Source: Parietaria judaica
Lineage: Eukaryota > Streptophyta > Magnoliopsida > Rosales > Urticaceae
Assembly: GCA_954871525.1 (NCBI GenBank)
Contig: OX940862.1
Coordinates: forward strand, 12,916,501 to 12,980,500
Direction of reading: 5' to 3'
Length of the DNA: 64,000 nucleotides
Of the stretch, positions 53,415 through 64,000 are shown one piece after another. The translations under genes were made by a program, and so were the position numbers. Position 1 is the first letter of the stretch. Each line of letters opens with the position of its first letter. Below the pieces are notes generated by a model. The model was not told the DNA's origin and ran no database searches. It saw only the letters and a list, made by a program, of their open reading frames with translations.

Positions 53415-54700
53415 ATTAGTTAGTACTATTGCCGGCATATGTTGATAAATTGATAATTATGGCGAAAGAATACGAAAATTTAAAATTATGGTTCGAAAAA
53501 ATTCAGAATATATATCTTCACATTTTCTTATCACACTGCTTAGATTTACTTGGATCAAGATCATAATGCTAGTTTCAAAATATTCTGCAAAATATAAGGT
53601 TATGGTATAAAAAAAAAAAAAAAATAGATCTAGAACATTTTCGTAAAAAATATAAGAGTCCGAAATCCATAATTCCAAGTCTGCGTTCTTTGCAAGAATT
53701 TGTTGTAATTGTATTTTGCTCTTTGATTATTTTTTTTAAATTAATATTAGAAGTGCATTTTAAACTTCTAAATTAATAGCATATAATAAGGATGAAAAAC
53801 TCTGTTTTAACTTTTCTGTTGCATACAATAGATCATAAACATTACACTAAATTGATATCTTTTGTCAAATAATTGATGAAATTATTCTTGAATAAATGAT
53901 GTACTGTCTGTGTATATACAAATAGACACTTAATTTAATATGCAAAGTCACATTAGTGCCACTTTTTAAAAATAAAGTTCATTAACACGCTAAATTAATC
54001 ATCTTAGTAGTGGTAATATTGCTACCAATTGTTCGTATATAAGTAGGGAAGATGATGAGAAGCGTATCATAATTGGTAGGAGATCTAAAGAAGAAATCAA
54101 ACACAAGCACATGCACATGCACATATGGTGGTAGACTGGTGTTGAGTGTTTTTGTGTATTCAATTTCAATGCACACAAAAATAGATCTCAAGGAAAAGAT
54201 AGGAGTAGGACCCACCTTATCCATGTCATGGGATTTAATAAGTTGATTAAAACCTTTAATAAAACCATATTTTTAAAAATAAAACGAATTTCGATTCAAT
54301 CAAGTTGGGCAAGTAAAGCCATAAATGATATAAATCTACTCTTTTGAGTGCGTGTCTTGATTGCCATTATTCTGCTGCCCCACTTTCAAAGCCGCCTCTG
54401 GCTCCACATTCAACCTTTTCTTTTTTCTTTTTTTATTATATTAAATACCTAATTTATTTACGGCATAAATATCTAATTCTATACTAAAGGCTCCAGTTTA
54501 TTCTCAATCCATTTCTTTTGTTATAGGAAAAAATAATACTCAAAAGCCATAAAACAAAACCAATATCTAATTCCATCCTTTATATAGAAGAATCAGATGC
54601 TCCTCTATGTACGATAAAGTTAATCCGAGGCGACACCTTTATTAAATCAGAGATGTACGCATGTCTCCAACTTAACTCTACATGGACGGAATTGAATCCC
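53415..54700. other. Divergent intergenic region between SBT copy 3 and tryptophanyl-tRNA synthetase
   Basis: AT-rich, no gene seen. A short GCACATGCACATGCACATATG tandem (about 54107-54127) is the only notable repeat. The end next to the synthetase carries TGTCGTTT at 54793 and 54827. Confidence 0.45.
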
Positions 54701-54978
54701 GACGTTGATTTGTGGATTCAAAAAAAATAATACAAAAGTCATTGTCGTTCAGATTCTATGTTGTTTCTTTCACTTGTATTGTTTTCTATCATTGTCGTTT
54801 TCAGGCAACGTACGGTACAAATCTCTTGTCGTTTTGACCCCAAATCTCCCAAAGCCAAAAATGCAGCGTTTGAGCTTTGAAGGACGACACACACAGATAG
54901 TGAAGAAGAGCCGAGGACTCGCTGAATTTGCAAATAGAAAAAGCTGCGCGGAGGAAGACGAACCAGAGGAGAGAGAGA

Positions 54979-57634
54979 ATGGAGAAGAAGGAATCGGAGG
55001 AGAAAGAGCTCGAGCAAGAGCAGGTGGTGACGCCATGGACGGTCTCCGCCAAGGAAGGAGGCAAGATCGACTACGACAAGCTCATCGACCAGTTCGGCTG
55101 CCAGAGGATCGACCAGCCCCTCGTCGACCGCGTCCACCGCCTCACCTCCCGCCCGCCTCACGTCTTCCTCCGCCGCGGCGTCTTCTTCGCGCACCGCGAC
55201 TTCTCCGAAATCCTCGACGCCTTCGAGAGGGGCGACAAGTTCTACCTCTACACCGGTCGCGGTCCCTCCTCGGAGTCCCTGCATCTCGGGCATCTCATTC
55301 CCTTCATGTTCACCAAGTCAGTACAGATTCTCCCTCACTCTCTGTTTGGTGTTTGTTTCCCGAGAAAGTAGCTCAATTCGCGTTGTTCCTAGGTATTTGC
55401 AAGACGCGTTCAAGGTTCCTCTGGTGATTCAGCTGACCGACGACGAGAAATGCATGTGGAAGAACCTCTCCGTGGAAGAATGCCAGAGGCTCGCTCGGGA
55501 GAACGCCAAGGACATCATTGCTTGCGGGTTCGATGTTACCAGAACTTTCATCTTCTCCGATTTCGACTACGTCGGTGGGTGAGTTCTGAAATTTGTGCCC
55601 TAATTTCGGTCCGGATTCGTTTAAATTTTGCTCCTTTTGTATGAGAAAGTATAATTAACTTTATATGGATGGTTACATTGTGATTTAGTTGGTTCATCTG
55701 TGCAGTGAATTTTACAAAAATATGGTGAGAGTTGCAAAGTGTGTCACATACAATAAGGTGGTTTCTCTACTCCTTTGTTTCCTTTTCATTTGAAGTATAG
55801 TTCCTCATAGTTTATAATTTATTTTGAAATGCTTGTAGGTTGTCGGTATTTTCGGTTTCACCGGGGAAGATCACATTGGGAAAGTCAGTTTTCCACCGGT
55901 TCAGGTACGTTCATTCCTCTTGCAAGTTTGATACATATTATGCTTTAAAGTGTTCTGTGTACGTATGAATGTAGTAATATGCTGATATTTATGGTTTGGA
56001 AACTTGTGATTTTTCGTGAGGACCAATACCGCTCTTCAACAGAATGAATGGAATTATGCTCATTCTGTGTCTCTATGACTTTCACGATTGATAGAATAAG
56101 CTTTGAATGTGTCTGTGCAGGCGGTACCATCGTTTCCAAGTTCGTTTCCTCATCTTTTCTCGGGCAAAGAGAAGCTTCGCTGCTTGATTCCCTGTGCAAT
56201 TGACCAGGTATCAAAAATATTTCACGTCGATTACATTATTTAGTTTAGATCTTTTTGTCCAACATGACATGTATGGTCAAATGTGTACCAATTTTATTAT
56301 CGTAATGCTGAGTCTGTTATTTTTTTTTTCTGTTTTTCAGGATCCCTATTTCAGAATGACACGTGATGTTGCTCCACGGTTAGGCTACAACAAGCCGGCA
56401 TTGATCGAATCCACCTTCTTTCCAGCTTTGCAGGTATTTATTCGATTTGGCGTAGTTTTCCTTCTGTATATGTTGTGAATCTCGAAATATACAAACAAAT
56501 CGAAGCGAAATAGAGTCATGAAAAAAGTGACTTGGAGAAAAAAGAGAGCTCATGCCATTATATAAGGAAGTATGAATCTATAAACTTTGTTTCCTGAATT
56601 GTAGTTTGGAATACGATTCTTGAGTTGATATGCATATCTAAGTTTGGATATTTATTAGCAGAAAAATAAAATAATTTACAAGGGTATTGTTTGGTTTGTT
56701 TATACTTTTGCTGTAATTTTATAATCTGTCATGTTACATCTCTTAAGATCGATGCCTTCTTGGAAGTTGGAAGTAATTCTTCGATTTTTCAATCTTAAAA
56801 CTTGCAGGGTGAGACCGGAAAAATGTCAGCCAGTGATCCTAATTCTGCCATATATGTGACCGATTCTGCCAAGGATATCAAAAACAAGGTTTGATGCTGA
56901 TACCTAAGATAAAACGCTCGAATACATATTGAAATTGTATGCAGTGGCGCGTTATATTAATTGTTTTTACGGATTTCTACAGGTTAACCGCTACGCTTTT
57001 TCCGGTGGACAAGATTCCATAGAGAAACACAGACAGCTTGGAGCAAATCTTGAGGTGCTCCTTTCATTCTTTTTATCCCTTTAGTCAATTACCTTGAGTT
57101 TTTGTTTCTTAAGTTAATATAATAAAAAAGTAACACCGAGATTAACGTGTTTCTTCATTGAATAATTTAACCAGGTTGATATACCAGTCAAATATCTTAA
57201 CTTCTTCCTAGACGATGATGAAGAACTTGAACATATAAAGACGGTAACAGATAATCTCCTATACAAAGACATATTTATCTGTTTGGTTATCCTTTTTGGT
57301 GTCCGAATACTTTGTTGTGCCATGTTAGGAGTACGGCGCAGGACGGATGTTGACCGGTGAAGTAAAACAACGTTTAATCCAAGTTCTTACCGAGATAGTT
57401 GAGAGGCACCGTAAAGCAAGAGCTTCCGTAACCGACGAGGTACGCTTTTAAACAGCATTTATCACCCGATTGAAGCACTTCTAATCACCTCGGAATATTT
57501 GTAACAATACCAGAAGTTCGCGTTTATTTTCTCTTTTGTTTTTCGTGATGATACTTATCCGTTTTCTTTATTTTCTTTTTCAGATGGTTGATGCTTTTAT
57601 GGCTGTGAGACCCCTTCCCAACATGTTTAATTGA
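54979..57634 (+). CDS. Tryptophanyl-tRNA synthetase, cytosolic
   Basis: Class I synthetase charging tRNA-Trp in the cytosol. Exons: 54979-55316, 55393-55578, 55706-55757, 55839-55904, 56121-56207, 56341-56433, 56808-56888, 56983-57054, 57175-57243, 57329-57439, 57584-57634; 401 residues, which fits eukaryotic-type plant enzymes without an organelle transit peptide. The start [15 protein letters not shown] is charged and not a transit peptide. Rossmann fold with the HIGH-type signature LHLGHLIPF (near residue 100), [18 protein letters not shown], and the KMSKS-type loop as KMSAS. The tail has FSGGQDS and [12 protein letters not shown]. It faces the MUSTANG-like gene tail to tail. Confidence 0.95.
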
Positions 57635-58521
57635 AGCTTGATTTAAATTATACATCCTTTTTTTATTCCATTATTTTTAAGTTATCATGGAAATACTTTC
57701 ATTTAAACCTCAATTCGAAGGTCTTAAATTTTTTGGTTAGACATTGTGTGCAACACTGTTTTATTACCAGCTTATTAAATATTCAGCTCTCAGATACCCA
57801 AAATAAGAAATATTTGAGCTTACAAAGTTCTGATTTTCGAGTATGCTCTAGGACAATCGAACAAAGAACCAGAAGTGAATATTGTTGCAAACAGATTGTA
57901 GTATCTAGGTGCAAAAACCGCTAATCGCAACCGTCCCTGTCCACGTCTAATTAACCCCGTTTTTAACTCTTCTTAGATAATCGTAAAAGTTTGTCACGGA
58001 TATTCACAGCCGCTTCTACCTAGTACAACTTAAAACATATAACGGCTACCAGTATTAAAAATATATAAAAAACTTTACAAACATTTAAATTTGATCTTAA
58101 AAGTTATGAACCATATTTCATTTTTAGTAATATACTTGTATTATAATCCATGTCGCTTTGCCTTAGATGTCTGTGAAACATGATTAATGTCTTAGCTAAT
58201 CTTTGGGTAATTTTTCAAATTTATCTCAAATTCCTTCCTCTTTTCTTCGATTTTTATCTTTAAATGGTTATTTTTTTAAAATATTTACCTTCATTTATAC
58301 TCTCCTTAATTTGCAACCTAGTCCCGCCACCATGCACATCAAACATCAACAGACACAGAAATGCCAAAAAGGGTTATTTTTTCCCCTTATTTCGCAACTC
58401 ATAGTTTGAATACATTGATGCTACAGGCACAGCATTAATTCTACTCTTCTGATAAATAAAAAAACTAAAACAAAATAATGAAAAAAAAAAAAACAGAAAC
58501 AAAGCACAAATCCAACTTCAG
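57635..58521. other. Convergent intergenic region, TrpRS and MUSTANG-like gene
   Basis: Contains both 3' UTRs. AT-rich; no other gene is supported. Confidence 0.5.
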
Positions 58522-60342
58522 TTAAATCGGCATTGTGCATTTTTTCTGCGAATGCCCCAGCATATGGCAGCGCCCGCACTGAACAACCCGCTTCGGGCGC
58601 TTGAAATTCTCCACCCGAAGCACCTTCTTCTTCGGCCGGCCTGGGGGTCGCCGAGTCTTTGGCGGCCTTATCGCCACGTCGGCGCTTACCCCACCGAGAT
58701 CCGTCCACAAACTCTTATCTGGAACGGGATTTATAGCCTGAGAATAGGTCTCGAGGTAGTTTCCAACGGTGAAGCACGATTCCGCAAACTGCTGCACGCT
58801 ATGCCCGCACGAGATCAGCGCCGCGGCAGCGTGAGCGCAGGGCAAACCGTAAATCTGCCACCGGCGACATGAACAGACCCTGGTTCTAATGTCGACGATG
58901 TTTGTTCTTTCGGTTGAGACAATCTCGAACTCCACTTCGTTTGCGCGGAGCACTTGGTAGCACCGAGCGTCGGTGATCGCCTCCATAATTCTCTTCTCGG
59001 CCGACGGGACGAGAATCGACGTTAATCTCATTCCCATATCGCGGCGCTCGTTGAACCACGATATCAACTGGAGGCGGATTTGCTCCATCATTTGCACGAT
59101 CGGGAGTTCGTGGCACTCGAGCGCCCAATTATACAGCAATTCCGTAACACTTAACGTGAAATGACCGTATCTCACACCCTCGAAATACGCCACGGCCCAG
59201 AGCTGGGGAGGGTAGTTTTGGAGCCACAGTAATACATCCTGTGAAATCTCAACCATCTCCGAGATCTTGCTTTCGAACTCAACTGCAGTGAGGGCATAAA
59301 CGGCGTTCCAGAAGATGTTGACCAGCTTCGTGTTCTTGAACGTGTCACGGAAGTTTTCACTAACGTAACGTAGACAAAATCCGTGGAATGCGCTGGGGAA
59401 GTGAGTTTCAACCGCTTCAACGACACCCCTTTGTCTTTCGGAGAGTATCGTGAGTCTGGGCATGTTTTCGGTGTTCACTCCGAGAAGCTTCCGTAACTCT
59501 GACATGAACCACATCCAATTTTCGTCACTTTCTACGTCGACGATCGCTATGGCTAAGGGAAATAGAGCATCATCAGCGTCAATGGCCGAAGCACAAAGTA
59601 TCGAACCCAAGTATTTGCTCTTAAGATTTGCTTTATCGAGCTCGAGAAGCGGTCTACAAGCGTTTATGAAGCCATAGATCGATGCTCGGAAAGCGATAAA
59701 GAGGCGATGGAAGCAATTTTCTTGACCAGTAGCATAAACCGACGCTATACTTCCGGGATTGCTTTTCCTCACCTGCTCGCAGTACGCAGTAAGAAGACGA
59801 TAACCTTCTTCAAAGGTTCCATGAAGAGCAGCCATGCTTCGTTCCTTCCCACGCCAAGCTTGCATATACGATACCGCCACTCCGTGTTCATCACGTATAT
59901 CTTTCAAGATTTCCTTCGGTTTGTACTGCGGGTTGTCTCGGATTCTCGCTTCCACAGATCGAGCAACCCATCCCACCGAGGCCTGTTGGTGATGGAGATT
60001 ACGAACCCCTTCACACGTGTGTTCCCCGTGCAGGGTTCTGACAGTGAAGGTCGGAACACCTGAACATTTTGCCACATGGACTCTCCACGGGCACCCCTCT
60101 TTGGAGCACTTGGCGATGAACCGGCTGCGATCAGACTTAACAATCCGGAGATCGAAGTGCATTGCGATAGCGATATCCTTCATCATTCTTCGGCATGTTT
60201 CGACGTCCGGGAATTCTTGCCCTATGGCTAACGGGTGATCTATCTCGGCTAGTGAATCATGATCTAGGGCATCTAACGAGGCGTGATCTGCTGCAGAAAG
60301 AGGAGAAACTCCGGGTTCTATTCCTAACGAGTGATCAGCCAT
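58522..60342 (-). CDS. MUG1: MUSTANG-like domesticated Mutator transposase
   Basis: A single uninterrupted exon of 606 residues. Order: N-terminal acidic leader (1-40); MuDR DNA-binding zinc region with C79, C84 and HTC at 108-110 (about 45-115); MULE transposase domain (about 195-340) with Asp236 in LLELDKANLKSKYLGS; SWIM zinc finger CSCRRWQIYGLPCAH (490-504); AT-hook-like RRPPGRPKKK (about 575-584); CCHC knuckle CGRCHMLGHSQKKC (600-603 at its end). No terminal inverted repeats flank the gene, and it neighbours a conserved synthetase gene, as expected of a host gene rather than a transposon. Where transposases have an Asp (LSDRQKG), this one has Glu302 (LSERQRG), and the usual HRYCLRH-type His is Tyr326. 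Probably a nuclear DNA-binding regulator. Confidence 0.88.
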   Translation of the reverse strand: MADHSLGIEPGVSPLSAADHASLDALDHDSLAEIDHPLAIGQEFPDVETCRRMMKDIAIAMHFDLRIVKSDRSRFIAKCSKEGCPWRVHVAKCSGVPTFTVRTLHGEHTCEGVRNLHHQQASVGWVARSVEARIRDNPQYKPKEILKDIRDEHGVAVSYMQAWRGKERSMAALHGTFEEGYRLLTAYCEQVRKSNPGSIASVYATGQENCFHRLFIAFRASIYGFINACRPLLELDKANLKSKYLGSILCASAIDADDALFPLAIAIVDVESDENWMWFMSELRKLLGVNTENMPRLTILSERQRGVVEAVETHFPSAFHGFCLRYVSENFRDTFKNTKLVNIFWNAVYALTAVEFESKISEMVEISQDVLLWLQNYPPQLWAVAYFEGVRYGHFTLSVTELLYNWALECHELPIVQMMEQIRLQLISWFNERRDMGMRLTSILVPSAEKRIMEAITDARCYQVLRANEVEFEIVSTERTNIVDIRTRVCSCRRWQIYGLPCAHAAAALISCGHSVQQFAESCFTVGNYLETYSQAINPVPDKSLWTDLGGVSADVAIRPPKTRRPPGRPKKKVLRVENFKRPKRVVQCGRCHMLGHSQKKCTMPI

Positions 60343-61409
60343 GTGTCACCGACAAAAGTAGCAACTCCGTCGCATGATTCAAACGGCTCGGAAAAGCTTC
60401 TCTTTACGTCCAGTAGACAAGGACGCTTCCTGCGATATCACTGCAGAAAAACCCGAGAACGATTGAGAATTCAAATTCGAATCACGCCTAAGCTAGTTAA
60501 CTAACTAGAATCTTTTCAAGTTAGTCTTGATGATATTTCACTCCACAAACTGGATAAAGTGGAACACGGTGAATATATGAGCAACATAGCAATAGTAATT
60601 AGAATATCAAACCCTGAACTAAAATCACTCGATAAACTGTGAATTGTACAAATATACGAGCAACCATTTTTGTCCCCAAACTGGGTATTGAAGCCAAGCA
60701 ATGGATCCACTCAGATTTCGAATACCCAAATGCTCAAAATCGTTTGGCAGTTTCACTTTCTCGATCAGGAAATAGGAGAACACACACGATTAATTATTCC
60801 AGTTCGGAAGATCACAAAACCCTTTGGGATACAGATTAGAACACGCGAAACATCTGGTTTCAGAATTGGAAATGGAAATCGAAAGAGAAGAGAGAGATTG
60901 AAAGGAAAACGCACAGACCTGTGAGTGAGAGAGAGCGAATCGGTAATGGAGTTTCTTCTCTGAGCTTCGTTGGGTCTTCAAACTCTAGATAGAATGAAAG
61001 ATGAACCGAACCAAACCAAACTCCGACTAGTCATTTTTTCCGTTCTCGTATTATTATAATATTTTCCTTTTTACTTTTTCTATAAAAAAAAAATAATTTC
61101 TTTTAAACGAAACGGAACCATATATTTATGATTGGATTTTTAATTTCAGTTCTGGTTTTTCTCATTCGATATTTTTATTACTATTCTTTCCGAAATCTGG
61201 AATTTTTTATCATGGATTCTAGTTTTAGAATATTATTTTTAAATTTCATTTCAAGAAATAAATAAATATGGGCCGTTTAATCTTAATTTAACTGTTAAAA
61301 TTAAAAATAAGAAAATAACAATAGAGTTGAATAAAATAAAGAACGGAATGCAAATTTTGGATTTCGGATTTCTACCAATTTTTTTTTTTTTTGTTCTAGT
61401 TTAAATATT
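60343..61409. other. Upstream region of the MUSTANG-like gene
   Basis: Probably holds its 5' UTR. A GAGAGAGAGCG / CTCTC stretch near 60935 and a splice-like signal near 60440-60920 hint at a 5' UTR intron. Beyond 61010 it is AT-rich with nothing recognised. Confidence 0.35.
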
Positions 61410-61823
61410 CTATTTTTCTTTATAGACTCGGCCTTAATTGCAGAGTGCAACGCTATTTATGGCGGTCTCCAATTCGTTCATGACCAAGGTTGGGAGGTAG
61501 CGGTGGTCGAGTCCGATTGTCTCTGTGCGATTCGATGGATTGGTAGCGGGAAGCACAACGGTCTTCAAGGCCCGATCTTGACAGACATTGGAAGGCTTCT
61601 CCGATTGGTGGGCTCGCCAGGTACATGTCGGTGGGTCCCTCGGTCCTGTAATGGGGTGGCCCATAGGCTTGCCCAAACACGTCTTGTTTCGTTGTCGTCC
61701 GACTTGTGGTCGACAACTTGCTCAGAGTGGCTCGTTGGTTGTATTAACAAGGATTTTGACCTTGCCTCTGGTTAATGCAAACTGACTATTTTTCCTAAAA
61801 AAAAAAACTATTTTTTTTTTATG
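61410..61823 (+). mobile_element. 5'-truncated LINE with an RNase H domain
   Basis: An open frame from about 61427 to 61775 reads SALIAECNAIYGGLQF, VVESDCLCAIRWIGSG, then WVPRSCNGVAHRLAQ. This is the RNase H domain found at the C-terminus of plant LINE polyproteins (the E, D and N..AH..A positions are visible). It is followed by a 12-base A tail. CTATTTTTCTTTA before (from 61410) and CTATTTTTTTTTTA after (from 61808) form a probable target duplication. Only the final ~350 bp of the element were inserted. Confidence 0.75.
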
Positions 61824-62520
61824 CTGTATTTTCTCAAAAAATGAAAAGACATACATTAGCTTTATAAACTGGTTAATTTTTTTAGCATGATTTGTTGTAC
61901 TTGTACAAAACACTAATTATACTTATCACCTAAGAACTAAAGTATTTATTTGATGTAAATAATAATCTGCCGATGTTGTAGTGAACTGTAAATGGAACTA
62001 GAGCTTGGACTTGTGTTAGCATTTATATATTACTTTATAGTTTATAATATACTTTTATTATTCTAGTAACATTATTAAACTCGTTTAATTTAAAACTAAG
62101 CAGCTCAAATATATAAAAAAATAAATGCTCATAATAGGACAATCAATGATTCTCCAAAAAAAAAACGATAACTAATCGAGTCAATGTCTTTTCATATGTT
62201 AAAACGACAAAAAAAAATCTAGATATATTATACAGATTACAGAGTGGTGGAATAAATTCATGCTAATATATTCAAATAATTGAAAGGTCGGTAATTTAAA
62301 TTCATGCAATTCTTCAACTCATAGAACTGAAAAAATGAATAAAATAAACATTATAGGAGGCGACAAATCCAAATAAAATACAAACTTGGTCGGTCATACG
62401 TATCAAATATACATATAGTATATATGTAATACGATACCGATACTATTATATATATTTTATATGACAAACGCATTCACATCCACGTCTTGATCCTTGTCGT
62501 TTTGAACATTCACAACTCTT
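61824..62520. other. AT-rich intergenic region
   Basis: No gene seen. AAACGACA occurs near 62200 and TGTCGTTT at 62495-62502. The right end should include the 3' UTR of the PP2 gene. Confidence 0.45.
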
Positions 62521-63246
62521 CTAAACCAAAGATGAAGCTTTTTTGGGTCGGATTTCGATCCCTTGGACAACGATCCCTCCTTTCCAATCCCCCGCCCGGA
62601 CCTCTGAAAGGCTCATCTCGAGCTCCCCATCGGCTTTTCCGTCGTAGAAGAAGTTGCCGAGTTCAATCTCAGACCACCCGTCCTGCCGCTCCTTCGGATG
62701 GTCGGGCCCAGTCTCGGGCCCGCTAGGGCTTGGAACCTCGATCTCAGCCTCGACCTCAGCGAAGCGGTTTCGGATGTGAAGGCCGTGGCGTCGGGGGACA
62801 ATCTGATACCTCATTCTCCGCCCTCGTTCCGAGTCCAAGTACACCGAGCGGGAACTCTTCTCCCCTCCGACAAGCCCGACCGATGCCTGCAAGGGTTGGT
62901 GTTCGAATCCGTACGAGCCGATTGTCGACTTGAAGACGAGATTCGCCGAGAACATCGTCCACGGGGATAGCATGTGGACATCGATCCGGCCGCGGATTTC
63001 GAACCAGCAGACACTGATGAGCTCGGCAGCCTCTTCAAACCTGCATATAACCGAGAAAATTTTCATTTCCGCTGACCAAGAAACGAGCTGCCTATGACGG
63101 AATAAAGGAAAATGGGAGATTATGTACCGGGATTCGGGTAGAGAAACCCAACGCCAGTAGCGGGGAGTGTCGCCCCAGGCGATGGAGAGCGATCTTGCGC
63201 AGAGCATGAAGCATGTCTTCCCGCTCACTCTGTCCAACGAAAAGCT
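62521..63246 (-). CDS. PP2-domain exons of an F-box/PP2-like lectin gene (5' end not found)
   Basis: Two exons, 63246-63128 and 63040-62521 (213 codons plus stop), are joined by an intron at LPESR/FEEAAEL, a position typical for plant F-box PP2-B genes. The product begins SFSLDRVSGKTCFMLCARSL, continues AWGDTPRYWRW, CWFEIRGRI, ANLVFKS and ends in DWKGGIVVQGIEIRPK: a complete PP2 carbohydrate-binding domain. An acceptor AG precedes 63246, so at least one more exon lies upstream. That exon should carry the F-box, which pairs with SKP1 in an SCF ubiquitin ligase. None is visible up to the window edge. It may lie beyond 64000 after a long intron, or be lost. Confidence 0.8.
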   Translation of the reverse strand, partial: SFSLDRVSGKTCFMLCARSLSIAWGDTPRYWRWVSLPESRYIISHFPLFRHRQLVSWSAEMKIFSVICRFEEAAELISVCWFEIRGRIDVHMLSPWTMFSANLVFKSTIGSYGFEHQPLQASVGLVGGEKSSRSVYLDSERGRRMRYQIVPRRHGLHIRNRFAEVEAEIEVPSPSGPETGPDHPKERQDGWSEIELGNFFYDGKADGELEMSLSEVRAGDWKGGIVVQGIEIRPKKASSLV

Positions 63247-63259
63247 CTGCGCATTCACA

Positions 63260-64000
63260 CCAAACCAACCACATAAATCATCATCAAACAGGTTCAAATT
63301 TGTAAGTACATGAAAAAAAAGACGTACAAAATCTCAAGGGATCAACTTCTGAGTTTGAAAGAGTGTCTATGAAAAATGTAATTCTAAATACATTAGGAAC
63401 ATACGCAGCGTAAAACAAAAAGAATATGCCTTCACACTCAACTTTTTTTTTTTCTTTTTTCCCGCGAATAAATGCCCACTGGCGGAACTATGTAGAGTCC
63501 AAAAAGTAGTCCCCTAAATTTTTTAAGATGTTGAAAAGTTACCCAATTTTTTTACAGTTCATATCTTTAGATTTTATCTTTTTACCATCAATAATAATTG
63601 CTTCCGAGCCCCCAAAATAAGCCCAGGATAAGTTGCCTATTGTCGAGAGCCCAAGACTGAACCGACCCAAAAATAAGGTTCCATTCCATTTCCACCGACC
63701 GAAATAGGAATTAATAAATAATGAAAATAATTACGATAAAGATACTCAAACTTTCATCACATGTAACGAAAACAAAAAAAACCTCAAAGTGAAAAAATAT
63801 CAATAAGAATATTTAAAAATTAATAAATGTGAAGTTGGACTTATTCTCAAATATAATTATAATTTAATAACACTCACTTCAAAATGCACCAATATAAAAA
63901 TATAATTTTAAGTTTCAAAAAACTCACTCAATTAATTTAAAATCTTAAGTATTTTCGCCACGTGTATCTTTGATTTCTAATCACCCTTTTCTCCCCAATC
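63260..64000. other. Probable intron or upstream DNA of the PP2 gene
   Basis: Over 700 bp of AT-rich DNA without an F-box-like reading frame on the minus strand. Nothing else recognised. Confidence 0.4.

Overview
This window is nuclear DNA of a flowering plant, most likely a eudicot. The evidence is intron-rich genes with canonical GT..AG introns, AT-rich intergenic DNA, plant-only families (UGT80 sterol glucosyltransferase, chloroplast ferrochelatase with a light-harvesting-like tail, SBT1-type subtilases, PP2 lectin, MUSTANG) and plant transposon remnants. The species cannot be named from the sequence. Exon boundaries were read by eye from splice signals and reading-frame continuity. All ten complete gene models translate without a break.

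Left part (1-33.4 kb), housekeeping genes: the tail of an unidentified gene (1-219); a tRNA CCA-adding enzyme (+, 15 exons); a sterol glucosyltransferase of the UGT80A2 type (-, 14 exons) facing it tail to tail; ferrochelatase of the FC2 type (-, 10 exons); a 4-kb intergenic stretch with an orphan CpG-rich, promoter-like island near 17.6 kb; a SANT-like protein (+, 6 exons) resembling only the C-terminal part of CHR4 chromatin remodelers; a broken wall-associated-kinase fragment; and VPS54 of the GARP tethering complex (+, 19 exons).

Middle part (33.4-53.4 kb): a tRNA-derived SINE with target-site duplications and a decayed plastid-type trnS-GCU lead into a cluster of three SBT1.9-like subtilases (-, +, -). 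All share an intron after the codons for Glu-Ser-Gln. In the first gene that intron has grown to 4.0 kb through a nest of palindromic foldback transposons with 9-bp target duplications. The third gene has an extra 720-bp intron absent from its two paralogs. Between the first two lies the 3' end of a Mutator-like transposon framed by a 221-bp direct duplication.

Right part (53.4-64 kb): cytosolic tryptophanyl-tRNA synthetase (+, 11 exons), tail to tail with a one-exon MUSTANG-like domesticated transposase gene (-). As far as I recall, the same pair is adjacent in Arabidopsis. Then come a 5'-truncated LINE with an RNase H domain and the PP2-domain exons of an F-box/PP2-like gene (-) whose 5' end is not visible.

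The genes are not an operon or pathway. The themes are conserved single-copy genes, a tandem protease family, and a strong record of DNA-transposon activity. An octamer, TGTCGTTT/AAACGACA, recurs at least 18 times, mostly in clusters upstream of genes.
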